From Troglohyphantes excavatus (lineage: Eukaryota; Arthropoda; Arachnida; Araneae; Linyphiidae), in the NCBI GenBank assembly GCA_963932185.1, contig OZ010666.1, positions 50,563,315 through 50,627,314 on the forward strand: a DNA stretch of 64,000 nucleotides, written 5' to 3'. How positions within the stretch are numbered: position 1 is the stretch's first letter; each line of letters starts with the position of its first letter. Position numbers and translations under genes: made by a program. The notes under the pieces were generated by a model. It was not told the DNA's origin. It saw only the letters and a list, made by a program, of their open reading frames with translations, and made no database searches. Positions 10,981 through 22,209 of this stretch are shown here, piece after piece.

Positions 10981-11899
10981 CAGAAGACTCTCGATAACTC
11001 GAACTTCGATAACTCGAATTTTTCGATATCTCGAAAAACATCTATTTCCCTGCACCTTCATTATTTATTTAATGTAATTTTATCTCTTTAATTCGAAGTT
11101 TGTCGTCGTTATTTTCGATAACTCGAAGTTTCCTCACAACTCAAAATTTGTTTTCTTCTCAAAACTACGGATTTTGAAGAACCTTTAGCATATATGTAAT
11201 TGCCACGTTCTTCTTTATCAGTTATCTTTCTTATTGTGCGTTATTGAAAGGGTATACTTACAATGGATTCCTACCTGTGCCTCACCCTTTTGTTTGAATG
11301 TCGTCAGACTGGATTCCCTGAGCTGTATCCCCTCCTCTTTAACGCAGAGTCAGTCCAACAAGGAATATTAATGATTTATCGTCCATCAAGCCATCTGGCG
11401 TTTTCGGTAAAGTGCGAGTCACTTTCTTGGAACATTACTGACCGTCCAGAAAGCAACTCACTTAAAATATGAAGACGACACTCGATCCCTTCTCATTTTT
11501 GTTTAGGCACTCTCTATACTCTCTATAGCAGCATTTGATGAGAGATCGCTATCTGAAGAAGAATGATAATTAAGAATGCTAACCTCCTTCAAAGATAACT
11601 TTGTAAGAGGCTCTATCTTCGATAAAATCTATGCGTGCATTCATTGAATCGAGGCCGGAAATGAAAACATCAGAGACATTTCAAGCAAGCGTGCATTTCG
11701 AAAATATAATTGATTTCGAAAAAAATAAAATTACTTGCCAAACTATTTTGTATAGATATGTTAAATAAAGTCTTGTAAGTATACTAGTACTTATTTTTTA
11801 CCAAAACAGCTTTTTTATAGGATTTTCGATAACTCGAATTTTCGATATCTCGAATTTTTATACACTTCCCTTCGAGTTCGAGATAACGAGAGTTGTCTG
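10981..11899. mobile_element. pogo/Tigger-like transposon, decayed
   Basis: The left end CAGAAGACTCTCGATAACTC and the right end (inverse: CAGACAACTCTCGTTATCTC) are inverted repeats flanked by TA (10979-10980 and 11900-11901). The motif CGATAACTCGAA is repeated below each end. This combination is typical of pogo/Tigger elements. The middle shows only fragments. On the minus strand near 11375-11440 a frame reads FTENARWLDGR, which is reminiscent of the FxAS.GWLDRF region of CENP-B-type transposases, but stops interrupt it. At 919 bp it is a deletion copy and must be inactive. Confidence 0.8.
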
Positions 11900-12264
11900 T
11901 ATTATAATGGTACTGGTATTAGCGTTGACCTCATAAATGTCGCTACAAAAAAAAAAAAAAAGGTGCGTGCAAAAAACTTGTCGATTTCTAGACTCAGTCC
12001 GCTTTGAAAGCTCATCATTTCAAGACGGTTTGTTTATATCCGAGTGAAATAAACTGAATTATCCAGTTGTAATACTGTAGTTTAAATAAAACTTTAATTT
12101 GGCTTTGTGTGCCATGGCTCTCGCAGATAATAAATTTCAATGTGCGATCGAACCTACTGTGGAATTTGCAACGTGCCTAAAACTCTGTAACCGTCTTGAT
12201 AACCATAACCTATTGTATTAATATTTGTGAGTATTGTCATTTATATTTTCAGTAGAAAAAATAC

Positions 12265-12500
12265 GTTTGTGGGTGTCACACACAACGGATCTTAAAAAAA
12301 GGGAAAATTTCCAGGAGCAGTGAATCGTACTTTGGTCTCATGAATATTAACGTGCTTTTAAAAAAATTTGTTTAAAAATAATTAGTTTCTAAGTAGTTTT
12401 AAACGAGCCGTTGTTAGTGCTGCCATCTATCGGTAGTCATAATGAATGTGTGAGAGGGTTATTTATGCAATAAATATCCTACGGGCATGCTAGTTTCTTT
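12265..12500 (-). repeat. Dispersed repeat DR-1, copy 2
   Basis: This is the reverse-strand version of the 2516-2800 repeat: CACACACAACGGATCTTA at the left, GAGCAGTGAATCGTACTTTG inside, and GGGCATGCTAG at the right. Order and spacing match copy 1. Confidence 0.75.
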
Positions 12501-12757
12501 TAAATTTAGAAGACGGTTGAGTTCAACTTTTATGTAAAATATTGTCTATATATCACAAATGGAAATGAACCCAGTGTTTTTCAAAATAAATAAGGTTATT
12601 TTATGATAAGCTTTCAGGCCATTTAATTAATATATACCCATTTTTTTTAATTTAATCACTTAAGTTTGTGGATATGTATGGAGCCTTTTTAATGCTTATA
12701 TGTACATTAGAAGTTATTAATAATAAACTTATAGTAAAACTTAAAGATAAGTATATT

Positions 12758-12870
12758 CGCGAATTTCCAGGAGCAGTGAATCGTACTTTGGTCTCATGAA
12801 TATTAACGTGTTTTTTTTCTTAAATGTGTTTAAAAATAATTAGTTTCCAAGCAGTTTTACTTAAATTGGG
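12758..12870 (-). repeat. Dispersed repeat DR-1, partial copy 3
   Basis: About 100 bp, from AATTTCCAGGAGCAGTGAAT through ATTAACGTG to TTAGTTTCCAAGCAG, is almost identical to the matching part of copy 2 about 450 bp away. The closeness suggests a local duplication rather than an independent insertion. Confidence 0.8.
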
Positions 12871-12969
12871 TCTGCTGAAATTTAAAATTTAATACAGAAA
12901 AAAAACCTTTCCAAAAATATCGAGTAACATTTTAACTGAAATTCACTTTTAAAGCTGATTCATTGAGCA

Positions 12970-13035
12970 TCTTTATAGCGCTCCTGATTAGAGGCATGCT
13001 TTCGAAAGTGATGGTTCGAAATTTCAGACGAAACA
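12970..13035 (+). other. Weak tRNA-like fragment
   Basis: TAGCGCTCCTGATTAGAGGC followed by ATGGTTCGAAATTTC at about 13010-13024 looks like a worn A box and B box. No SINE tail follows. Confidence 0.25.
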
Positions 13036-13323
13036 TTTAAACGCGTTTTGTTCAAAATTTCTAAAAATTATATTATGACATCACTGAATTTGCCTTTCTA
13101 ATATTCTATCAAACCAAACTGTGTTATACATCCAAAACACGTTTTATTATATTATAATTAACTCCCGAATACTGAAATCTGTATAAGAGTAGGGTCCATT
13201 TAGGAAAAGTTATTTGCATTTTTCGCAATAATCACTTAAAAGTGACAACACATATTGCATGTTTACTTCTCATATGTCGCTAAATTCGATTTAAAATACA
13301 TATTATTTATTAATTAATATTAA

Positions 13324-14033
13324 GGGGGTCCGATACCTTCGACATTTTTTTCTTTATTTTTATACTTGTACAATCCAATTTTTTTTCTCTTTCTAAATAT
13401 GCATAAAAAACCATTTTAAGACGCTCAATTTTTTTTTTAAATTGCACATTTATTTTTAAAATAAAATTTTAGTAAATTTTTTTAACAATTTTAAAATTCC
13501 TACTCCTTTTTTGTTTTTCAATATTTTGAAGCCATTTTTTTTATTTAAGATCTTGAATAATATGTAAATAGATGTATGCATTCAAATTTTGATTCAGATA
13601 CATCACTTTAAAAAAATCAAATATATTAGAAATTTTGGAAAAAAAATTGACGGAAAAAAATAAAATTCCATTTTAAGTGGTTTTAAAAAAACAAATTATG
13701 GTAAAAATAGGAAATCTGAATGCATACATCTATTTAAAATATATTTATCTTGCTATACACACAAAAATTATGATTTTAAGTATAATAGTAAAAAAGCCTT
13801 AGCATTTTTAGTGTTCATTAAATTTCAAAACCACGAACAGAGATATTTGCTTTTAAAGTTTACATATGATACAACTATGTTATAGGAACACATCATTAAA
13901 ACATTCATAACTAAAAAAGTAATAGGAATTTTTTGAAGCAGTTTTTTGTGAGTTATTAAGATAAGTTTGAATATTATTTTTTAAATATAAAAAAAAAATG
14001 ACTTTTTTTGAGAATTTTGGGTATCGGACCCCC
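13324..14033. mobile_element. TTAA-flanked MITE with 14-bp perfect TIRs
   Basis: GGGGGTCCGATACC at the left and its exact inverse at the right abut TTAA (13320-13323 and 14034-14037). A second inverted pair sits inside: AATAGATGTATGCATTCA at about 13566-13583 faces TGAATGCATACATCTATT at about 13718-13735, so the element can fold into a large stem. Purine-starting termini next to TTAA favour a Kolobok-type origin. It is 710 bp and encodes nothing. Confidence 0.85.
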
Positions 14034-14040
14034 TTAATAT

Positions 14041-14084
14041 AATGATTAGTTGTTATGGCTATATAGTCATAACAATTAATCATT
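14041..14084. repeat. 44-bp palindrome
   Basis: AATGATTAGTTGTTATG pairs with CATAACAATTAATCATT with one mismatch around a 10-base centre. It lies just outside the TTAA-flanked MITE. Confidence 0.8.
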
Positions 14085-15470
14085 TTATTAAATTTTCATT
14101 ATATAATCAAATGACAATTCTTTATTATAGTATTGTCATCTGGATTACTTAAGAATGGCAAGTAACAGGTCGATATCAGAGAGTTGTAATATTAAATAGA
14201 GAGCGCCTTCAATGCCAGACTCTCGTAAGGCCGCGGTATCAACATTGAAAAAAAAAACATCACGTGGTTTTAGAGCTGCCACATTTGGAGTTCAGACATC
14301 TGCAGGAGTTCCAAATTTGGTGAACTTTCTTCTGTTTGGTGATAAGGCGTTCTGTCCGTATTCAACTTCTTAACATATATGTAGGTATTTACTTATTTTC
14401 AAACAATTTTCGCTAAATATTTCCTCTTCATTAACGAAACAAAAATATAATTTTCTTTGTGTTCAATACTCGAAAAAACGAAACTCTTTATATTTCTCCG
14501 GTTTTATTGTTCATATTTTCTTATTGAACTATACAAAATGACAATTGAAAGAACTTCGCTTATGGTAAATTTTTTACATACAAACGTAACGCAATTATTT
14601 CAAAAGTACAAAGTAAGAAAAATATCTTTAATATATCTGTTAAACTCTCTTAAACTGTGCCACTCGTTAAAAATACGATATTTAAATACGATAAATAAAT
14701 ATAAAATTATACACAAAACCATATTACAATACTTCAATCTCGCTTAGATCGGAAAGTCGCCAAGGCCTGTCAAGTAATATTGGCGCATGAATGAATTGGC
14801 ATTTCCAGAAATCACGTGGTTTCAATGATGCACACACGGATATCAGCATTTTTTCCCTCTATTTGTATCATTACTCTACGGTCGATATGACATTTAGAAA
14901 AGGTTAAAATTAAGTTTGAAATATTTGATGATATTACTAAACTTGGGAGAGTTAAATAAAAATGCACAAAAATAAAATTTAGTCTATTAATATGAATAGC
15001 TTATTGACACCAAGACCCAAAACATTATATAATTAATAATAAAATAATCAATGATTTAATTAACGGATTTGTAATTAAGTGAAAAAGACTGCACAAGTAC
15101 TGCTCGGATTGTCCGATACCCCATACCCATTCAGTCACTTTTAACTTATTGACTTTTAAATGCTTTTCACTTGTACGTGGAAGTACTGGGGAAACACCCC
15201 AGCTGTCAGCAAAAAAAGATCGCTAAAAAGTGCTGACTGCCGATCAATATATCGTTCTATGAGCGAATTTTCTATTTTTCAGAAATCCAGGAAAGAAGCC
15301 GTTTAATATAATGGCTGTTTATTGCTGTAAAAATGAGGGTGCAGGAAAGAATATGAGAATTTGTTAGGTCATTGATATAAATTGTTGAGAAAATGTATAT
15401 GGTGTGTCGATTAATCTTTTGAAATAAAATTCACTTAGTATATTTTGTTATTGGTCGGATATTATTAATG
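14085..15470. other. Unassigned sequence
   Basis: No gene was recognised. Two less AT-rich patches (about 14160-14340 and 14745-14880) share the short string ATCACGTGGTTT but no longer similarity. A 97-codon frame at 14457-14747 is AT-rich, has no motif and is probably chance. Confidence 0.35.
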
Positions 15471-15477
15471 TCTTAAT

Positions 15478-15590
15478 AAAGTTTAAAAATAGCCAATTAG
15501 GGTTGTCTGTAAAATGAGCTAATCGGTGTGGCTCGTAAAAGTAGCTAACCAGTGTTGCTTGATAAAGTAGCTATTCGGTATTTTTTGTAA
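15478..15590. repeat. Short minisatellite
   Basis: Three to four degenerate units of about 28 bp share GTAAAA(G/T)(A/G)AGCTAA(T/C)C(G/A)GTGT followed by GG/TTGCT. Divergence between units is high. Confidence 0.6.
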
Positions 15591-15824
15591 ACATAAAGTA
15601 TAATCTTAAAGTTTGTTTGCTTTCACTTTTTCGTTCTTAATGCCTTAAAGTCTTTTCAATTGAATTAAAAAAAATATTAACTTTAACTATACCAAGCTCA
15701 CGCAGAAAAAGCTGTTAAAATACAAAAATTATATTAGTACATTTTTTCATCACGGAACATCTGCTTAATAATAGTTTACATATTTTTAACATATATTATA
15801 TATAAACATTAAAGTCACATATTT

Positions 15825-16030
15825 GCATTAGCATGCCCTTTCGATAATTATCGCATGAATCCACCCCCTTCCCCACACATTTAATTGGAGCCAAAAATAA
15901 AAGTTTCAGACTGCTTGCAGCATTATCAACGGCTTGTTTAAAATAAACTTTTGAATAATTATTTTAAACGTATTAAAAAAAATCGTGGATATTTATGATA
16001 TGAAAGTACGTCAGAAGTCTATGAAATTAT
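15825..16030 (+). repeat. Dispersed repeat DR-1, copy 4
   Basis: GCATTAGCATGCC, GATAATTATCGCATGAATCC and CGGCTTGTTTAAA occur in the same order and strand as in the copy at 2516-2800. The right part is diverged or truncated. Confidence 0.65.
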
Positions 16031-16195
16031 CTTTTTTGATATTTCATGTGTTTTGATTCCGTGCACAAGGAATCCTGTTTTGATTCCTTTACAGAAATAA
16101 TACAATATTTTAATAATTTATTCAATTAAAAAGTTCTTAACTGGATTTTTTCCATATTTTTATTTTAATATTCACTGTTTCTTTCTTATATACAA

Positions 16196-19029
16196 CTAGC
16201 AAAAGTACCCGTTCTTCGCACGGTGATAAATAAAATAACGACAAATAACTGAAAATATATACATTTCCTCTCCTCAGTCAGATAATTGCATACCATTTTA
16301 AAATTCCTCTTTAAAAAGTGATAAAGCTTTTTTTTATAATTTAAAATATTTTTATGTTTAATAAATTAGAAATTAAAAAAGTAAAAATATCTCTATACTA
16401 CTTGGTTGCTAATCCACCGATAAAAATCTAATAATTTCTAGATTATCTCTCATAAGATATGGAGTTTAAAAAATTAAACATCCCTGCACAAAAATATTTT
16501 TAGAAATTAATAGGAATTTCCTTTCGGTATGGGTATACATAGTTGTATTAAATACCATAATAAAAAACGACGTTTTTAAAATCCTTAACTCCAAGTGGAA
16601 TTAGCTGATAGGTATAAATAATATACTATTTTGTAGACGAAAGTCAGACGTTTCGTACATGCCGATTTTTAACCCATCCCCCCTTTTACGTTTGTACCCG
16701 GTGAAAATGAGTGTACCTCTATCATTAATTCAACTTGGAATCAGCCTATATGGATAAATGACTTACGATCGTGTAAAGGAAGGAAGACCGTTTCAACCAT
16801 TGTAGGTCATTTATCATCTCCCCCTCTCAACCTTGTATCCAGTAAGGCTCAATGCAGCGCGGTCTGCACATATCATTTTTTAACACGGATGCCGCGATTT
16901 ATTCGGGAAACGACTATAATTATATTTTAGTTTTCAGTGCTTACTTTAATCAATGAAATTTTAATTACTGTTGTCATCATTATTGAAAGATAATGTGAAC
17001 TATAACAGGTATTTTATAAGAATAAATATTTGCATAAAAGTTTATTTTTATCTAAGGGAAAAAATATTAAATTAAATAATAAACAAAGCGCTATGATTTT
17101 CATTTATATATTATTTTTGAAAACAATCATCAAGAAGAGTTTCATTAAACTGCAATTTCATTTAATGCAGTTTTCAAGCGAATTTGAATGAAACTTCTGA
17201 ATCAATCTCGCTATTGAACTGTTCTGAAGCCGTATGGAATTGAAAAAGGCAGTAAAAACAGACAATATATATATTTTTTAAAGATGACCATATTGAGAAA
17301 TTTGATCATGAACTCTCATGACTAAACTTTCAAAACATTCCGAATTTCCCTTTTCCTAGTATTACAATTTTAATTTGACTATTTCCAAATGCCCATTCCA
17401 GTGTATCGTTTAGGCCACATCTTTGCAATCTTCGATCTTAGTAGTTTGCATTTTTAACCTCTGTAAAACAGAACATAAAAATGTAAATTACAGGCAGAAT
17501 AAACCTAAACGTTTTTTCAAAAAAATTGCCTCAAGTTCTTAATAAATATGACAATAAAATTAGCAGCCCGTCATAAATATTTAGCCAAAATCAGTATGTT
17601 TTAAAATACTACACAATTTACTTTTACTTCGTCCAAATGCCCACGCTTTAAAGAATTTCCATGAATGCTATTATTACAGAAGAATAACCACCTATTTTAA
17701 TTTTAAGATAATTTTTTTTATTTCCGTATCAATGTGTTAAAAATTTGGTATTTACTCATTTTGTTAAACTATTTTCCCTAATTTTCTTTGTGATACTATT
17801 GTTATCGATTTCTTAATAAATTATTTTGATATTGTATTCGCATCGAAAAATACCTGTCATATAAATGTTTAGTAAGTTTCCTCAGCAAATTAAAGCCAAG
17901 ACGCACTTTTTCAAAAAATAAATTGTTATAACTTGGCGCTTGGCGATAGTTTAGCAAACGGTGCAGCATATTATAATCTCACCATGTACTTCAATCATTC
18001 AGAACAATAATTTAGAACATATAATTCTTAATGATCGCCATTTTACTTTTTAAAAGGAAATATTCATTTTTACATTAAATAAAATATTTATTTTCTCAAT
18101 TATCATTTGGTACCTGTGGAATTTTATTCTTTATAACATTAAAAAGTCATATAGAGTTGAAAATTCACAGTGAAACTAAAGCTTCGTACAATTTTTAAAA
18201 TTATACTGTCATAAAATATTTTTCAAATAAATAAAATGGACGTTCATACACAAATTACCCGCATTTCAGAAGAAGTATTCTAAAAGTTTGATCTGATATA
18301 ATTAAATATAGTTACAATTAACCTGTATACAAACAAAACAAAAGAAATAATACAATTTTAACATTTTAAAACAATTCTAAACCATTTTCCTAATATAAAA
18401 TTCTAGTTGTTTTAATTTTTGAGTGAATCCGTATTGTAACAAAAACCCAATGAGCAGACGTTTTTCAATAATTATTAAATCAAACAAAACCAATGACGTC
18501 GTTTTTATATTGCCAATAACGAACAATTTTATTTTAAATTGCTAACGATATTTTCATCCATGTTAAGTCAATGGAATACATTAAAATAGTTATAACATAC
18601 GAATGGGACATCGTACAAACATAAAAATTATCACAAAAAATGTCTAATTTTTCAAGTAAAGTATTCTATAAATTTTATAAAGCTACGTTTTGTAGTTATG
18701 GAGTATTCCGTGTAAATATCGGAATTCTAATTGGTTTATAATTTTGTTATATTATATTTTCGCTTTTCTCCGTTGATTTTAACTGATTTTACTGTTGCCA
18801 CTTCGTGAAACTTTGATGACGTACGCTAAAAAATGTCATAACATTCGAATGGAACATCGTAGAGACTTGAAAATAGTCGCGTTAAAATTCTTATTTTTTG
18901 AACTAACTATTCTGTGAATTTCAAAGCTCTGCGTTTTGTAGTTACGGAACCTATAATATACTGACAAACCAACAAACCAACAAACACACATCCGGACAGA
19001 TTTTGAAGATTTCTGCTTTATATATAAGA
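16196..19029 (-). mobile_element. Helitron-like element
   Basis: Read on the minus strand, the 5' end is TCTTATATATAAAG preceded by A, and the 3' end is a short GC hairpin (ACCG...CGGGT, 16224-16207), then a few bases, then CTAG followed by T. A 5' TC, a 3' hairpin plus CTRR and insertion between A and T are the Helitron hallmarks, and there is no TIR or target duplication. Inside, two direct repeats of about 110 bp (18592-18700 and 18836-18950, sharing ACGTTTTGTAGTTATGG-like ends) sit near the 5' end. Two diverged units occur near the 3' end (about 16580-16700 and 16730-16840). No RepHel frame is visible, so this is non-autonomous or fully decayed. Confidence 0.6.
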
Positions 19030-19169
19030 TCCATTAAAATGCATTCATTATTTATTTAAGGCAGTTATATTTTTTAATCAATTATCATTTTTCGAAGAAA
19101 GAATACGGCAGGATCGAAACAAATTAAATAGGCAATACCTATTTTTTTAATGTTTTTTTTTATTTGTTT

Positions 19170-20030
19170 CCAAGTGGCCTGGTTGGAAGAGCAATTGTTA
19201 ATCCGAGGGTCCCTTTTCATACTTGACTTTCGATCTAAAATCGTCACGGACACACATGATGCCTGTTAAGCCGAACCCCGTTAAGTATCAGTACACTGTT
19301 AAAAATGTCTGTTCAACGTTGCACCATATCTTAGTGCTCTGCAGCAACTTTCCATTATTAGGGTACAATCTAGGTTGAACCAAAAATCCTTCATCGAGAA
19401 TAGCGCAGCTTTTACCAAAAAATCGTGCAATCTCCCAAACTGCAACCGAAACCTTCGCTGAATCTACATCAACAAACCCACAGGCAGGTGTTCCGTGGTT
19501 CGGTTGCTCAGTGGGTAATGGCGTTTAGCTGGCAATCAGATGATTACTAGTTCGAGTCCGTACGGTGACAAAGATAAGAAATTAAGTATTGATCTTGTGA
19601 TCGGAGGGTAAAGTATGAGAATATTTTATAAAATCTAAATTATAATGGGGGGTAGCTATTTTGGTGCAACTTTTCACCACTAAATTGTATCCGTTGTAGC
19701 CATAAAATGCTGAAATAATGGTTGCAGCTAAATGGACCACATTTTGGTGCAATGTCGTAATAATTTTTAAAGGTGTAGATTTAACGGGTTTTAGCATAAC
19801 AGGCGTGTACAGATGAGGTTGATGGCTACGTCATATATGTCGTTATCTGAATCTCCTCACATTGAACACGGTGTAGAAGTTTGTAGAGTAGGGTGCCATT
19901 TCAAATGTTGTCCTTGCCATCTGACCATAGTTCAAAGTACGAGTAAAAGTCTCAGTGTCCTTCGTTCGGAATAGATCATGAATCTTTGTCGGTAATGCAG
20001 GACGTTTAACGATTACCTTTACAACTACGA
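19170..20030 (+). mobile_element. Decayed SINE S1 interrupted by a MITE
   Basis: A SINE-like head (GTGGCCTGGTTGGAAGAGC, about 19173-19191) lies left of the MITE at 19294-19775. The S1 tail (GGGTGCCATTTC, CCATCTGACCATAGTTCAAA, CGGAATAGATCATGAATC) lies right of it at about 19890-20010. Removing the MITE and one TA leaves a SINE of family length. Confidence 0.65.
19294..19775 (+). mobile_element. tRNA-bearing MITE, family M1, copy 1
   Basis: The left terminus is CACTGTTAAAAA and the right terminus TTTTTAAAGGTG, its slightly diverged inverse. TA flanks both sides (19292-19293 and 19776-19777). The middle (about 19500-19620) is a tRNA-like SINE head: GGTTGCTCAGTGGGTAATGG (A box) and ACTAGTTCGAGTCCG (B box), followed by GATCTTGTGATCGGAGGGT. 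That last stretch also occurs in the SINE at 20363-20662. Left of the head is unique sequence containing GCACCATATCTTAGTGCTCTG. Copy 2 at 30479-30979 has the same junctions on both sides of the head, so the composite has moved or been copied as a unit. Confidence 0.85.
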
Positions 20031-20124
20031 AACACCATAAAACCTACAAGAAATAAGTTATTTAATTATGTTTCTTGTACATGTAATAGACACACATGAA
20101 GCTTTATTTGAATGCAGTTAAATT

Positions 20125-20180
20125 TGTTTTGCGTGTCAAAGTTGCAAAGATAATTTTTAAATACACTATGTAAACAACCT
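20125..20180 (-). repeat. Solo end of the transposon family at 40668-42443
   Basis: TTTGCGTGTCAAAGTTGCAA through AGATAATTTTTAAATAC to CTATG|TA is the inverse of the terminal sequence at 40668-40712. I could not find a matching second end nearby. Confidence 0.6.
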
Positions 20181-20362
20181 GCTATTTTATTTGTATTTTA
20201 TTCGAAAACGGAAAACGTTCTATTTTCATAGAATAAGAACATTGCAATTATTCTAATACTCCACATAAAGAATAATTTTATATTTATGTTTAATTTATTC
20301 CTGGGTGTAAAGAAATCCATGAGTTGGGGGGGAAAAATTTAACGGACGTTTATAAACATTCT

Positions 20363-20662
20363 AGGGAGCCCCAGTTGCTCAGTTGGTAAGGCGTTCAGCT
20401 ACTAATCAGAGGATTGGTGGTTCGAATCCGTGCAATGGACTTGAAATAGAAAAGTAAAAAAGTAGTGATCTTGCGATCGGAGGGTTGCCAGCTTCGCTAC
20501 AAAAATACTAGAAAGTCGTCCAGAATATCCAACAAAATTATACTGGCGTGTATACGGGACAGGAGCACGATAAATCTGATCGGGGTCCAAAGTCCCGACG
20601 TCTATTGAAGGCGTTGGGTGCCAGTTCAGGTGTTTCCTCGTCATCTGACCATGGTTCTAAAA
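20363..20662 (+). mobile_element. tRNA-derived SINE S1, short 3' form
   Basis: It is flanked by a perfect 12-bp duplication TATAAACATTCT (20351-20362 and 20663-20674). The head has GTTGCTCAGTTGGTAAGGCG (A box) and GTGGTTCGAATCCGTGC (B box). The body matches the SINE at 1719-2085 through CGTCATCTGACCATGGTTC and then ends in CTAAAA. It therefore lacks the last hundred or so bases of the long form. Head and duplication are intact, so this is a complete insertion rather than a broken copy. Confidence 0.9.
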
Positions 20663-20674
20663 TATAAACATTCT

Positions 20675-21370
20675 GGTTACAACAAACGAAAAAAAATTCT
20701 GGTGTTGTTTTTTTCTTGCGTGTCTCTTTCCCAATTCTTACGCATTCTCCTCCCACTTACTTCCATCCAGACACAACACCTTCTAGACAGACCTCCACAA
20801 ACACCCAGCACTAAATATCAGGAAGAGAACACTTTGTTTCGTACTTAATCTTCGCGTGGGTAACAGGTTTCCAACTCTGGAAAAGACACACCTCACCAGA
20901 AGCATCTGTTGTCTGGCTGTAAGCAAATCCCGAAGGTGAATGCTCTCTTTCGGAATGTCTAATTACAGGCCTTCGGATCGAATTAAGCATTTTATTCATG
21001 AACACCGGACAAGACCCCATTAATTATTAACCAGCTGCCTTGTCTTCGGTGGCGATTGCCTAATGAAAAGCAGCGTACTATGTCCACATTAGAAGACATT
21101 TGGAAGTTGACGTTACAACCTTAAGGCTTATTGTGTGTGTGTATGGGGTTTGGTGTTTCTGATGTTGTTCCAATTCGGCTTCTATAACGGTTTTTACAAC
21201 CCACGCAGCTATTAGTTTGATTGTAATCGTATTTTGTTCTTTAAGTTTTTTTTCTTCTGTTCGTATAATTATAATCGTGTGTCGAAATAATGGTTCAAAG
21301 ACGTGTAATTTAGGATTAATTAGGATAGTTACGTTATAGTCGCGTATGAACGAAAATTGTACCATTTTTT
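20675..21370. other. Less AT-rich unassigned stretch
   Basis: About 20700-21130 is visibly richer in C and G than its surroundings, but open frames on either strand are short and show no motif. It could be a conserved non-coding element, an old exon or an unrecognised repeat. A TG-rich run lies at 21129-21146. Confidence 0.3.
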
Positions 21371-21597
21371 AAAAAAATATATAATTTCCATAACTTAATC
21401 TTTTTCTGTCATTAACCAAATGTCAACCTCAATTTTATTGTGGTATATTTTCCCTCAATTTATTGATAAGAAGTTTGATTTGTTATTGGTAATATAAAAT
21501 ACCAATTAATACAAAAAACTGTATAAAATGAGAAAAAATGCTTGCTTTCGCTATTAAAAAGTGCTATGAAAATAACGTTCGTTTCAAGGAATATCTA

Positions 21598-22209
21598 CAC
21601 TATTAAATATGGGTATTCAAAAATGAGTAAAATGTACTTATTTTTGAATACATTCGATGCTTATCATGGCTCCGAATACATAAACTTCAATTTTGAAAAA
21701 GACAAACTTAAAAATTAAGTTTAATGGGAAAAAATTATTAAAAAGAGCAGATGCTACCCTGCATAGGCTGCCTTCATAAATCACTTTTACTAAAATATCG
21801 ACAATTACAACCAAGACTTACCTAAAATCGAACCCAATCTGTAGGTACCGCTGTCCAAAGCATTATCCGTTAACCTACGAGGGCGTAGTGAAGAAGTTAG
21901 GAATAGGACTAATATTAAAAAGGTGTGTCGAAAGAATGGGAATTAAGATAATTGAATTGTAATACCTCAGTTTCTTTTTAAGCAATCGACATCAAATGAT
22001 GTGGAAAACCATCTTCTGAACAACTATTTTATGTTTGTCAGGTCGCTTTGTGAAGATGGCTTGAACAGGAGCTGATATTTGCAATATTAAGTCATCCTGC
22101 TCATTTTTGCGAAAGTACGATTACTTGTAATTGAGTACGTCTTTGCTCATTTACGATGCAATTGTACTCAAAGAAAAACGAGTAGTTCATGCACAGTTTT
22201 TTTACAATG
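21598..22209 (-). mobile_element. tRNA-bearing MITE, family M2, copy B
   Basis: It begins CACTATTAAATATGGG and ends TTTTTTACAATG, flanked by TA (21596-21597 and 22210-22211). The internal minus-strand tRNA-like part lies at about 21811-21890, and the surrounding blocks (GGCTGCCTTCATAAATCACT, GCAATCGACATCAAATGATG) follow copy A in order. It is more diverged than copy A. It has no coding capacity. Confidence 0.85.
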
